Translations under genes and position numbers: made by a program | Origin: Pegea sp. RAD2-039 | Taxonomy: Eukaryota > Chordata > Thaliacea > Salpida > Salpidae | Assembly (NCBI GenBank): GCA_034620365.1 | Contig: JAQGEQ010000010.1 | Location: 186,001 to 250,000 of the forward strand | Length of the DNA stretch: 64,000 nucleotides | Direction of reading: 5' to 3' | Notes under the pieces: model-generated | Told to the model about the DNA's origin: nothing | What the model saw: the letters and a program-made list of their open reading frames with translations, nothing else | The model's database searches: none | In this document: piece after piece, positions 1 through 10,959 of the stretch | Layout of the letters: each line of letters starts with the position of its first letter | Numbering within the stretch: the first letter of the stretch is position 1

Positions 1-427
1 TTTTTGCTAACGATACAGAAAACTATATTTACTTCAATATTACTATTATATAATATTTTTATAGGCAAAAATATGTTTTGCCTACTGATAAAAGGGGCTT
101 ACCCTAAAAAGGTAGTTCTGATAAATATTCTGATACTGTATTTGAGTAACTCTGTGAAAGGTAATCAATCATGTAAAAATCATGAATCAGATTGTAAAAA
201 CAAAAATTTTTATAATTTTAGATTCAATAAAAATATGCACAAAAAATCGACTTCTCTACTAAAAAGTAAGCCGATTACTTCCTCTATCTACTTTTCATAC
301 GTATAACCATTGTATTTTTAAAATTTCATTTAAAACACTATTAAAAATTCCCAATATTTTTTAGAATTTTATATGCAACTACTGTTATTACTTCGCTGTT
401 TGTAATGGTAATGGCTCGTTATATAGA

Positions 428-767
428 TATTTATTTATTTCAATAAATGCGAAGGAGGGTGCCTGAAAAAAGCACCTCTCGCTAACACACATTCTCACAA
501 ATAACATCTATTTAGCCAAAAATATAGAAAATAAAAGATGTGACACATGGTATTTCGATATCACTCAAAGCATATAACAGTGAACAATTACATGGAATGT
601 TAATAATATAAGAAAGAAAAAAATCACAGTTTAGAAATGACAATGTTGACAATATTATAACGGTTCAACTTCTGCTTGAATAATGCGAGTGACTACGACA
701 TGGCAATGTCTGATGGCAGCTGATTCCATGTATTAATTGTACGGTATGAGAAAAAATTTGCTCTGAT
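428..767 (-). mobile_element. LINE 3' end, copy A (5'-truncated non-LTR retrotransposon)
   Basis: This is a minus-strand fragment of a retrotransposon family found four more times in the window (about 4645-6560, 22070-22962, nested 22515-22700, 29262-29766). In element sense it carries the last codons of the reverse-transcriptase ORF, a 3' UTR, a small GGTGC...GCACC hairpin (459-476) and an AAAT-type simple-repeat tail at 428-445. The homology to the other copies stops near 767, so it is a short 5'-truncated insertion. The microsatellite tail instead of poly(A) fits the CR1/L2/Rex-like LINE groups, though I could not assign the clade. It is not functional. Confidence 0.8.
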
Positions 768-939
768 ACAGAGATTTATATAATGAATTACTATAATCAG
801 TTATTCAAATTATTGAGGCGACTAAAACAATAAATAAGTAAAAAGTACACCAACGATACATGCTACCTAAAACCAGTCTATTACCGAATGACAACGGTCT
901 ATATAAGAATGACATTTAACATATTCACGTTAGCGGTTA

Positions 940-1545
940 AATATTTTACTGTTGTACCAAATTCTCTCCAACCAAACAATTAGGCCGATCAGTAAAGATG
1001 CACGTTCTACAACAATTAGCCCCAAACGTAGCGCTTTGGAGGTACACCTTCAATTGATCTAGTGGACTACCAAACCTCAACGCTGCCGTACTCCTGGTAC
1101 TCGAACCATCAAAGCTCGGCATCATTTTCCCATTTAAAACCTGCACACTAGATTTGTCTCTTTTTTTTATCTTCTTCCTCTCTCATCATGATGTTATCAT
1201 TGGGATTTTCCTTTGTATCACTTGGTGAAGCTTGTCGGGGACTACCCTCTTTATTACACCATCATGAATGAACGTCAAAGCCCTGCTCATCAGCATTTGG
1301 GTACGTAGCTAGATCTCTTAAAGAAACGTTTGGTTCCCTGCCATCCAGCTAGCAAACTCGCGCGTACATCGGGTCAGCCTCCAGCAGTTCAACCTTCTTT
1401 ACAGTATCGTCATCTTGTTTATTGGCTAGAATAAGGACAGAAACCCTTAAAATCTCTTCTTCCTAAGTGATAGTATAAAACTCTTTTCTTGCTCTGTCAA
1501 ATCTACCTCTATCACAACTGTCAATAATGATGATGTATTCGTAAC
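940..1545 (-). pseudogene. Degraded, intronless ARF-family small GTPase copy
   Basis: Reading the minus strand from 1543 downward gives DSCDRGRFDRARKEF, then an in-frame stop, then VLILANKQDD at about 1405-1440, then another in-frame stop. The DxxDRxRxxxAR segment followed by the G4 motif NKQD with the ANKQD context is typical of ARF/ARL GTPases. The P-loop and switch parts that should precede it are absent, because the sequence turns A+T-rich above 1546. No introns interrupt the homologous part. The rest down to 940 is unusually GC-rich for this window and open for 66 codons (946-1146), but has no recognised domain; it may be the former 3' UTR. A 5'-truncated retrocopy is the simplest reading. 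The exact paralogue is uncertain. Confidence 0.45.
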
Positions 1546-2080
1546 AAGTAAATTTTTACTTTTAATAGATCTATTACCTTAAGATAAAGTTTCTTAAATA
1601 TTTTTTTGTGATAAGTAGCTATGTAGTTTCTGTGAGTGCCTCAAAAAGGTACAGCACTAACACTATATCTTTGTATAATTTTTTATGGCCATTACTTTGG
1701 CTACACAGAATATTATTACAGTGCTATTTTAAAATCCTTCACCTAAAAAGTTACATTCTAAAAATAAAAAAATACTGTTATTTACTTTTGATATTGTTAT
1801 CACTAATTTCTTATTAAGTATAGAGGTGTTTACAAGAAACATTTTTTATTTTATCTAAATTAGTTTTTTCTAGCAAAAAATAACTTTAAAATTGCTTATG
1901 TATACTTAGAAACAATTGAGGAATTTTCTTGTTTAATTTAATATAACAATCTAGATTACAATAGCTGATTGTATAAAAGATGATTTAATTCACTACCAGT
2001 GAAGAATTCACCGCTTAGGTTTTTTCATCGATTTTGGTCGACCTTGTTCATTTTTGTTGTTGGCCGAATTGTCATTTATT
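1546..2080. other. OSCP upstream region, no gene seen
   Basis: This is A+T-rich sequence between the GTPase pseudogene and the OSCP start. The last 120 bases are less A+T-biased and include GTCGACC and GGCCGAATTG, so a promoter or 5' UTR could lie there. I saw no unambiguous TATA or initiator element. The short open frame at 1608-1817 has no protein-like features and I treat it as noise. Confidence 0.4.
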
Positions 2081-2123
2081 TTTCAGTTCAGTTATTTAAT
2101 AATTATTTTGTCGATTAACAGTG

Positions 2124-4496
2124 ATGGCTTTTTCAACTGTTGTAAGTAATATTTTGTTGATTTATATTTAAGATTTATTTTAATACAATTGTTTTAAAAG
2201 TTTTAGAAAGCTAGATAAATATTTATTGAAGCATATTTGAACTATAATTGATCATTGAGTTTATTTGTTATCAAAAATAACCTTTTATAAAGTGGTTTTA
2301 TCTAGATTTGATATTAATTAAAATAAAAAAAAACAATGTTAGTTCTTCTACAATCTTATAAGTCTTATTTGTGAAATAAAAAAAATAAAGTTTATTTTTC
2401 TTAACAATATAGTTTTTACTTTATAATAATGAATATAATTTCTACATAAAGCTTTATTAAAAGCAAATAATATAATATCTTTGTTATTTTATTTAAATAA
2501 ATAGAAAAATAATTGATATAAGTATATAAATATAAGTTTAACCTTCAGTGTGTTCAAAAGTTACAGATTAATAATAAGATACATCAAGTATTTTAGTCTT
2601 ATTTTTTCTTGATAAATTCTGCTTGAGATCTCTTAATATTTTAATTAATTATTTATATTGTGATCTTGAATAAAGCTTTACTAACTTCTTTTTTTCAGTA
2701 TAATTAGAAAAATTTGAGTTTTAATTATCTATTAGTGTTTTTAGTTACCTTGACATATTATTTTATTACTTTTATAAAAAATTTCTATTAATTTCTATAC
2801 TAATTCAATAGCTCTAATAAAAGTTTTAAGGCTATTATGTGCTTAAAGTAGTCATTTGTTTAATTAGGGTTATATCATGTATTTTATTTAATAGGTGATA
2901 TTAGTTAAATGTGCAATTTAATTCTAGTCTATAATAACTTTATATAGTAAAGATAGTCATAAAATTTTATAAGAGTTGAATTCTTATTGTTATTATGGGT
3001 TATTTAACTGAAATCTTAACCAAATGGTTTCTATTCATTTGTATTTATATATTCAAATAAATATATCTATAGTGATATCCAATTTTTAATATGCTTGAAT
3101 TTTTAAATATGTTTATGACTAATGTAAATCTTAACATATATTAAACTCTATGATGGACCATTCAAAGTTTTACTTCAAGAAAATTAGCTTTAGATTTAAA
3201 AGTCTTCTGTCATATTTGAGTAATATATATACATCATAAAATGTCCTAAAATTTAAATAGAATAACTAGTTGATGGTGTGTATACTAATTAGATTATTTT
3301 TTTATATTTTGCCCCAATTAAAAATGAAATTATATAATTTTGATAAATGTTTTATATAATGGCATCTTTACTGATTTGCAAATGTCAGGTTATCATTATT
3401 AAACTTAGTTTATAAGAATTTGTTTTCTTTGTAGATTCGGCGCAGTCTTTCTTCAACCGCAGCATTGCGTGAAGTTTTGAAAACACCTATTCCTCTTTTT
3501 GGTACATCAGGAAGTTACACTGAAGCACTTTACTCTGCATCTCTAAAGACTGAAACTAAAGATAGTGTTGCAAACGACCTTTTAGTCTTGAATGGTTTGC
3601 TAGAGAACCAAAAAGTTACCGACTTCATGACTGATCCTTTTGTTGAGTCACAAAAGAAACTTGGTGAGTGAATTGCGAATATTTTAATTCTTTCAACTTG
3701 GAATATTTTGTAGATATTCTGAATGAGGTTGCTTGCGAAGGGGGAATGTCAGAAACAAGCGTCAACTTTTTTGGTAAGTTTTTTATAACTCCTTATTTTT
3801 ATGAAAAAGATTATTTGATAAATTTATCAAAGATTTGTTCTGTTGATATTTTTCAAAAATTATAAGAAAACTTTTAAGTTTTGATAGTTTCCAAGAAATA
3901 AAGATTACATATGATTTTGAAACTATTTGATAAAAGTAAAATATTAAAATTGAAGTTTTCAAATATCAGGTTTATTGGCTGAAAACAATCGCTTGAATTT
4001 GTTGGGTGAAATCTCTGAAATGTTTTCTCGATTAATGAGTGCTGAACGCGGTGAAGTTCCAGTTACTATTACAACTGCAGCCCCTCTTGATGAAACTCAA
4101 AAAGCTGACGTTGAAGCAGCAATTGCTAAATTTCTCAAGCCACAAGAAGTTGCTATCTTGACAGAAAAAGTAAAATAGTTTCTTTTCAAATATTTAAACT
4201 TCCACTTTACTAATGTTAGTTTGCTTTCTATTTATTTTTTAAGTAACTTTTTAAAACTTGTAAATTTTTTAATCCATCTCACATCATCAGATGATATTTT
4301 TATTTGTTGAATCAAATTGTGTTAAATTATATTTAGTCTCACCATCAAAGTATTTTGATATTTTTAGATTGATGAGTCCTTGCTAGGTGGGCTTGTTCTT
4401 AGCATTGGAGATAAATATACAGATATGAAGTTTATCGACATGTCTACATCTAGTAAAATAAAGATGTATCTAGACTTAATCAAACAACCAGTCTAA
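2124..4496 (+). CDS. ATP5PO: ATP synthase subunit O, mitochondrial (OSCP), 5 exons
   Basis: OSCP links the F1 head to the peripheral stalk of mitochondrial F1Fo ATP synthase. Exons are 2124-2141, 3435-3663, 3714-3773, 3970-4169 and 4368-4496, all with GT/AG borders. The joined frame is open for 211 residues; animal OSCP is about 213. The N-terminus (MAFSTVIRRSLSSTAALREV) is basic, serine-rich and free of acid for 18 residues, as expected for a matrix targeting peptide. Then come GSYTEALYSAS (family G.Y..ALYSAA), LLAENNRL, MSAERGEVPVTITTAAPL (family RGEV.CTVT.A.PL) and the C-terminal signature LLGGLVLSIGDKYTDM. Exon 1 encodes only six codons. A splice acceptor lies 1-3 bases before the ATG (AG at 2120-2121) and another at 2085-2086. 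The gene is convergent with PABPN1, and the two are separated by a dead LINE. Confidence 0.96.
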
Positions 4497-4539
4497 ATAT
4501 TATTGTTTATAATCTTTCTTTTGATCAGGATTAGTAAAT

Positions 4540-4545
4540 AATAAA
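4540..4545 (+). terminator. Poly(A) signal AATAAA of OSCP
   Basis: This is a canonical AATAAA hexamer 44 bases after the OSCP stop codon. It is the first one downstream in the correct orientation, and a short 3' UTR is usual for such a gene. The site is inferred from sequence only. Confidence 0.6.
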
Positions 4546-4644
4546 CCAACTTTTACTTTTCATCATAATATTTGATTTATGTTGTGATTTATCCAGTGTT
4601 TTTACAGAGAACTGAGCATAAACAACTTGATTTACTTCACTTAT

Positions 4645-6560
4645 ACGCATTTCAGTAGTCCCCAAAGCATATAGCAGTGAACAGTTACACAGAATGTTAA
4701 TAATATAAAAAAACAGAAAAAGAATCACAGTTTAGAATGAAAGTTGTGATAATATTATAACGGTTCAACTTCTTCTTGAACAACACGATTGATTCAGACA
4801 TGACAATGTCTAATGGCAGCTGGTTCCAAGTACTAATTGTTCGGTATGAGAAACAATTTGCTCTGATTAATAAAACTTGAGAGAAGGACTAATGGAGAAG
4901 AAAATATCTAATTGAATGTCAACCAAATTGTGGATAATTAAAAAAAAGAATTAAGTTGTATTTAATCCGTCGAATTTCCAAGGCATCTAAATTGAAGAAA
5001 CTGAGACGATGTTTATAACTATCATATTTAATATTAAGTTTCCTGCATACTATCTTGTAAATGTTGCCTGAACAGATTCAATAGTTTTGATATCACCAAC
5101 TTGATATGGTATACATATAACATTGTATTCAAGTATTGGAAGTACGTACAATTTGAAAGGATTGATAAAGAAGCATTAATTCTTGAAATTAAAGGTATTA
5201 AAAATAAGGTAAACAAGATAGATTAATTTTGCAAAGATTTTGGAAATATAAATGTGCCATTTAAGGACAGATGATAGGGTAATACCGAGGTCTCTGACTG
5301 AAGATATTTGTGGGATAATAAATCCATTGATAAAATATTCGTTAAGAGATTTGCGAAGAGAAAGTTATAAGTTCAGACTTTGAGGGCTGAATTCCGAGCT
5401 GCCAGTTTTCTACAACTTGTAGAGCTGTTTGAAGTTGTAAGAGATTGCAAGATGATGGCTTAAAGTCATCTGCTTATACATCATCTACTGCTACAATTCT
5501 TCTGATAAGGTTTTCAATAAAAAGTAAAAGAAGAACGGAACCTCACTGGCTACTTGACTAGGTGTAGATAGTGAAACTGGTTTGTAGTTAAGTGCAGTGT
5601 TTCTGAGATCCTTTTTTTGAATAAGAGTAATGATAACTTTCTTTCATATTTGTGGAACTTTTCCTCGCCTCAGAGTGGTATTAAAGGTAGTGGATAAAAA
5701 GTAGTTTTTCTTAAAAACAAAGCAGGGATCTGATCAGGGGTGTTAGAAACTGATGATTTTATATAACTTTAGTTATTCTAAGTTGTGTCAAGAATATCAG
5801 AGTAACATAGAGGTGAGATAGAATTGCCATCATCGGTTATAAAAACGCTATTAATTTGATCGTTTAGCAATTCAGCTTTATTCTCCGGTTCCATCACAAA
5901 CTGGTTGTTGTTCTCAAGCAAGAGAGGTATTTAAGATTCTGCCTTAAGCTTGTGATTTATGTTTATGAAGTTGAAAAAAGTTTTCTTGCTGGGTGAAGAT
6001 AAGACTGCACTTTCTCTTTCTAAGTAGAGATTAAAAATAGATTTCATGTAAACTATACAAAGATCTTTGTACAGAGAATCTATTAAAGGGTCTGTTTTAG
6101 TTTGTTTGTATAGGAGGTTTTTCAAATGTTGTAAATTTCTTAATTACTTGGCCAAATGTGGCTTTTGTTGACTATAAAAAGGTATGAATTTCTCTTTAAC
6201 GATGTTAGTAAACCGTGAGTAAATAGTATTTACGTCTTTGGAAGAGTTGAAAACAAAAATCCAGTCAACACCTGATAAAAACTCTTAAATACTATCAAAT
6301 TTTCATGGTTTATTCCGTTTGCTTGAAGTTGTAACGTTTATGGAAAGTATTTTATAAAGTTTGAATTCAATCATGTTGTGATCGCATGTCGGATCAAAAG
6401 GTTCTTTTTGATCAGCGTAGATAATGTTCTGAAGGTTTAATGTGATAAGAAAGCTTTCATTTTTATTTAGTTTTAGAGACCACAACAAGTAATCTGTTCT
6501 ATAGTGAATAATAGATTCTTATAATTACCTGTAATTATCATTCATCAATCAAACACTCTT
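4645..6560 (-). mobile_element. Decayed non-LTR retrotransposon (LINE) with endonuclease and RT remnants, copy B
   Basis: This is the longest copy of the LINE family here. Going down the minus strand: an endonuclease end with DPTCDHNMIEFKL (about 6357-6395, matching the conserved SDHN.I.F of APE-type LINE endonucleases); a linker at 5931-6125 with SPSKKTFFNFI; a reverse-transcriptase start at 5560-5690 (KKVIITLIQKKDLRNTALNY then KPVSLST, family WK...ITPI.KKGD...NYRPISL); a later RT part at 5330-5490 (ADDFKPSS, LQTALQVVENWQLGIQPSKS); and the C-terminus and 3' UTR at 4645-4900. Several frameshifts and stops break it, so it is dead. The 5' limit near 6560 is a guess from loss of recognisable protein. 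The low-coordinate end lacks the terminal hairpin seen in the other copies. Confidence 0.8.
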
Positions 6561-7185
6561 GATAAACCATTTGTTAAATGCATTTAGTTGAAAAACAAAA
6601 ATACTTTGATAAAATATATCAGTAAACTTTGGTTTAGATTCTAGAAAATTTTTAAAATCAAATAAAAAAGGATAAGGAATACTTTGTAACTACTTAAAAA
6701 TGGAGAAACCAAGATAGATAGCTTGTAAAAAGTTGGAAACTACTAATTTATGTCTTCTTTTATTGACTGGTCTTTTATTGAAAGATTTATTTGATATCGG
6801 TCTTAGGATGAAAAGTCTGATAGATTGAAGAGGACATTGAAATAACTGTTGCCATTTAAGCTGACCCAATCTGATGTCAATTGGATAAAATTGTGCACAA
6901 AACCAAGTTTTCGATATCTTTGTTGATACTTTAAAATGATTCTGCTGAATTAAGTTATTGAATAGACAAGATTTTCACCAAAATTTCAGTAAGTAAAAAT
7001 ATAAGTACTTGATAAAAGATTTCTGTAAATTTTCTCAACTTACTAACCAATCTTCAACATGATCTGAACTGGCAAAGACAAAAATCAAGAATTTAAACAG
7101 ATCTCTCGACTCTTATCAGAGATTTACAACATCATCATGTATTTCTAAAAAGCTGTCTGAAGCTTTGAAAAGAACACAAATCATT
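6561..7185. other. Intergenic, PABPN1 downstream flank; nothing recognised
   Basis: This lies between the recognisable LINE and the PABPN1 poly(A) signals. It may include more 5' LINE sequence too decayed to read. I see no open frame, RNA gene or repeat. Confidence 0.4.
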
Positions 7186-7194
7186 GGGAAGCTT

Positions 7195-7205
7195 TTTATT
7201 TTATT
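7195..7205 (-). terminator. Overlapping poly(A) signals of PABPN1
   Basis: On the minus strand two overlapping AATAAA hexamers occur (plus-strand TTTATT at 7195-7200 and 7200-7205), about 315 bases after the PABPN1 stop codon at 7520. They lie just past the A-rich tract of 7212-7276 and are the best candidates for its 3' end. Confidence 0.55.
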
Positions 7206-7211
7206 GATTTT

Positions 7212-7276
7212 TTTACCCTGAAAATTCAATTTTTTTTCTTTCTATTTTTCTGTTTTTTTTTTTCTTTTTTTTTTTC
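7212..7276 (-). promoter_or_regulatory. A-rich tract in the PABPN1 3' UTR
   Basis: In the sense of the PABPN1 transcript (minus strand) this segment is almost pure adenine with scattered G, C and T, including uninterrupted runs of 10-12 A, and lies upstream of the AATAAA signals. Human PABPN1 is reported to bind an A-rich region in its own 3' UTR and thereby keep the last intron unspliced. The tract here has the right place and composition for that. Function is inferred from composition; simple poly(dA) drift in an A+T-rich genome is the alternative. Confidence 0.5.
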
Positions 7277-7519
7277 CTTATCTAAAAATTGTCACACACA
7301 AAATCGCATAGAAATCTGAACAGAGTGAAAAAAGATGATTATGAACAAAAAATGTTTGAAATTGAAAACAATCTCAAAAATGAACGCAAATCGAATTTAT
7401 TCAACGACCTGCAAAATCTCTCACCAGCGACAATAATCTTATCGCTAACTTTTGCAATTTTAATCTAACAAGAACTATAATGATCTTCTATCATTTAAAA
7501 TAAAATCCAAAACGGAATT

Positions 7520-9187
7520 CTAATATGGGAAGTAGTAATGACCACGGCCTCGACCTCTGTCAATACAAAACCGATTTGAGTACAAAACTGAAAATAGAAA
7601 ATCTTCTAACAAACCTTCCACCACCATATCTTCTGGGGCGTCCACCTCCATATGGACGATAACGACCTCTGCCCCGATATCTGAATCTGGGTCTACCTCT
7701 GTCCCCGAACCCATGTTGATTGGTTCTTTTGGTTGAAATCTGAAGAGGTTTTGAGGTTAATTTAAAAGTGAAGACTTTTTATGAAGTTTTGGTGATTTTT
7801 GATCAATAGAGAAAGCAACAGATAGAAGATCCGCAAAATCACCTGAAGCTGTCGGGCTCTGAACAGGCTTCCATCGAAGGCGGTGGCGGCTGACACTGCT
7901 TCTTTATCAGCAAACTCGATGTAGGCAAATCTGAAAACAAACTGACTTCAGTTTCTCTGAACTGTGGAATACAAAAAGCTCAATTACCCTTTTGGATGAC
8001 CAGTATACTTGTCGCATAAGATGGTTACTCGATTAATGGATCCAATACCATGAAAATGAGACTCAAGCTCTTCAGCCGTTGCCCCATAATCCACCTGAAT
8101 TAAGTAAATTAAGTCACAGAACAGAACTACAAACACTTCAGCTTACATTTCCTACAAATATCGAGCGGGCGTCCGCTTCTTTTCTCTCCTCGTTGGTGGG
8201 AAATGTTAACGGTGTTGCAGGCGACGTAGCTGAAAAATAATGAATTAGATTTGACTAATGATGAAGTCTAACTTACGATTGGCAGCAGGAGTTGAAGAAA
8301 TTTGCTTTACAACATCAGTTTGTAAAACTTTTAGCTTTTCTGCTTCGGCTTCCATTTCTTTGACTCTTGCTTTGATAGCTTCAAGATCCTGGAAAGAGAA
8401 TTGAGATTTGTGATGAAGAAAATCGACAGAAGTTTGGGCAATAAAATTAAATTTACTATTTTCCATAAAAAAAAATACTTTTAATTAATACTTGTTTTAG
8501 AGTGTAGAACTTACTATAAAATAATTAAAAAACATTGACAGCTATTTTATGGCTATCTGTTAAAAAAATTCTTAACTTATTACTTTTAATTTAAAAATTA
8601 ATGATTAAGCTTATCTCATATAAATAATTATACAACCAAAACATAAATAAAATAATAATAAGTAAAAATAGTATTTCAAAATAAATAAATTATATTCTTT
8701 AGTAAAAAGTTGTTAAGCTTCTTACTAAAAAAGGTAGTTAAAATCTAAAAAAAATTGTGTGTTTTAAAATAAAGTAAAATAATGTAACTATTAACAATAA
8801 TTATAAGCATACAAAATTTGATAAAAAATTTGTCTATATGAAAAAAAAACACTGATCAAAATATTTAGAATTAAAAATCATGAAATTTATGAATCAAAAA
8901 TAACTTTTCAGCTACCTTATAACATCTTACCAAACATCAAAATTTATAAACAGCATGTCATAATTAAAATATTTAAATAATCTTTAAAGTAATCTGTCAT
9001 GTTGTTTAAATGAGAGAGGTTTTCATTGAGAGAAAAAAGAAAACATGTGACTTACTGGTTCACCACCATCAGTTAAATCAGAATTATTAATGATAGAATC
9101 ATCAGCTGGTGTCAAATCAGTTTCAGCTGAAATGTTTGGGGCAAAACTATCCACCAATGAAGCGTCTGTATCCAAGATATCAGTCAT
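7520..9187 (-). CDS. PABPN1: Nuclear poly(A)-binding protein PABPN1, 7 exons
   Basis: This protein coats nascent poly(A) tails and stimulates poly(A) polymerase in the nucleus. Coding exons on the minus strand are 9187-9056, 8388-8277, 8229-8147, 8094-7988, 7930-7843, 7739-7615 and 7556-7520, joined in frame to 227 residues. That is close to the short invertebrate form, without the alanine tract of mammals. Order: acidic N-terminus (1-44); coiled coil [20 protein letters not shown] (45-64); one RRM with RNP2 IFVGNV (105-110) and RNP1 KGFAYIEF (144-151), preceded by [18 protein letters not shown] after the RRM; an Arg/Gly-rich tail; and a C-terminal FPY like the SPY end used by transportin. 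The last intron (7614-7557, 58 nt) has the weak donor GTTTGT. An acceptor AG lies 16-17 bases before the ATG (9204-9203). Confidence 0.96.
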
Positions 9188-9204
9188 ACTTTATATACAA
9201 TTCT

Positions 9205-10955
9205 ATTAACAAAAAGTTTTCATTATATAATTATTGACACAATATAAAATTATTATGATTTAACGATAAAATATTGACTATTATGTTTTACTATTTGAAT
9301 AAAACTTATACAATTAGATTAAATATAGTTAGATATTCTAAAATAAAGTACACATAACATTCAACAAGAATAACTACTCAATAAAAATCAGTAATAAAAA
9401 ATTAGAGAAAAAGTTTAAAGGAAAGCTACTAACAAAAAATATATAAATACATATCAGTTTTTAAATATTAGTTTTATCTTCAAATCAACAAAAATAAAAC
9501 CCTCACAATTAAAATAAGCAGAAAATTATCATTCATAAAAGTCAAAAAGATATAAAAAATATTAAATGTATATATTTATAAATTTATATGTTTTATAAAA
9601 CAATAAATTTCTTAGAAAATCCATGTTAACTATATATAAGATAAACTATATAAAGATAAAACTAAATAAAAAGTTAAAATCAGTACAAAAAAATACTAAA
9701 ATATACTGATTAAAATATTAATTTCAGCAGAAAGTTATTTATAGAAAATTAAAAAGATTTAAACAAATTGAAAATAGCAACAAAAGTATTAAAATAAATA
9801 AATAAAAAAAGAAAAAGGTTAATTGTTCAAAAACTTTTATTTATTTAATTAAAATATTAAATTGAAGAAAAAAAAATTATTATATTCTATTTCATAATAT
9901 ATTTCTCAAACAAGCTTCTTAAAAAGTAAAGTAAGTTGAAATCAATAAACACAAAAATATTTTACTAAAATATGTAAAAAATTAATTTAATAAATGATTT
10001 ATGAATAAAAAATTGATTATTACATGCAACTACAGCAATTTTTAAGTTAAATAAAACTAGAGATAAAGAAAAATGTTAAAGATAAATAAAATATGATTGC
10101 TAATTTACTATACAAGTAGTTACTTATTGTGAATTCCAACGTACAAAAAAAAGTTAAGACTAAAAAATAAAATTATTTAATACAACTAATTGTAATAAAG
10201 CATAATAAAAAAATAAAAATCAGGACTTCTTTAAGTCTGCTTCCTATAAAAAACTGCTCAATACAGAGAAACCTATACATAAGCAGTGAAGAATACTACA
10301 TACCCATAATGCTTGATTCTTGAAATATAAAATTAAAGCAAACATAGAAACAGTATAAATGCAAAAAAAGTTTTTATTAAGTTTCAAGAAATATACTGCA
10401 AATAAAAACAAATCATTTATCAAATTATCAAATTAATAAGATTTTATATTTATTTCATATCTTGTCCAAGCAAAGTTAATAAGGAAAGTACTAATTATTA
10501 TTCAAAATTTTCTTTGGTCACAACTGCTGCTAGATAATGACTACACTTTAAAATTATCTACTTTTAAGAAGCTTATTATAAAGTAATTGTGTAAGGCAAT
10601 TGCGTAAATCGTTTTTATGTAAAGTAGTTAAATTTAAAACTCTTTTAATCATCTTTAGTGCCATGTTTTCATCATATCATATTAAAGTGCTAAATATGTA
10701 GGGTAGGATTTCTCTACAGCCAGTAGTTGTTTAGTATAAGATAACGATTTTCGAGAAAAGACTTTAAAGAATGAAAATACAAAATTGGATATCAATGTTT
10801 CAGTATTGATAGTTTTAGAACTTCAACAAACGTTTTTTTATTATTTCGAATCATTTTGAGAGGCATATGCCATGTATACTTAATCTATGTATAAACATAT
10901 GTATTAGCGTCAAAGCAATTTTGTTCTTATGTACTTACTTAAAGCAAATGAATAA
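9205..10955. other. PABPN1 upstream and intergenic A+T-rich stretch
   Basis: This is very A+T-rich, low-complexity sequence upstream of PABPN1, dominated by A-runs and TAAA/ATAAA words. I see no open frame of interest, no TIR pair and no clear core promoter. Confidence 0.4.
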
Positions 10956-10959
10956 TGCA

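Noticed and set aside
1..306. 100-codon plus-strand frame at the left edge
   Set aside because: Rich in I, K, N, F and S as random A+T-rich DNA gives; no domain, and a stop precedes any splice signal.
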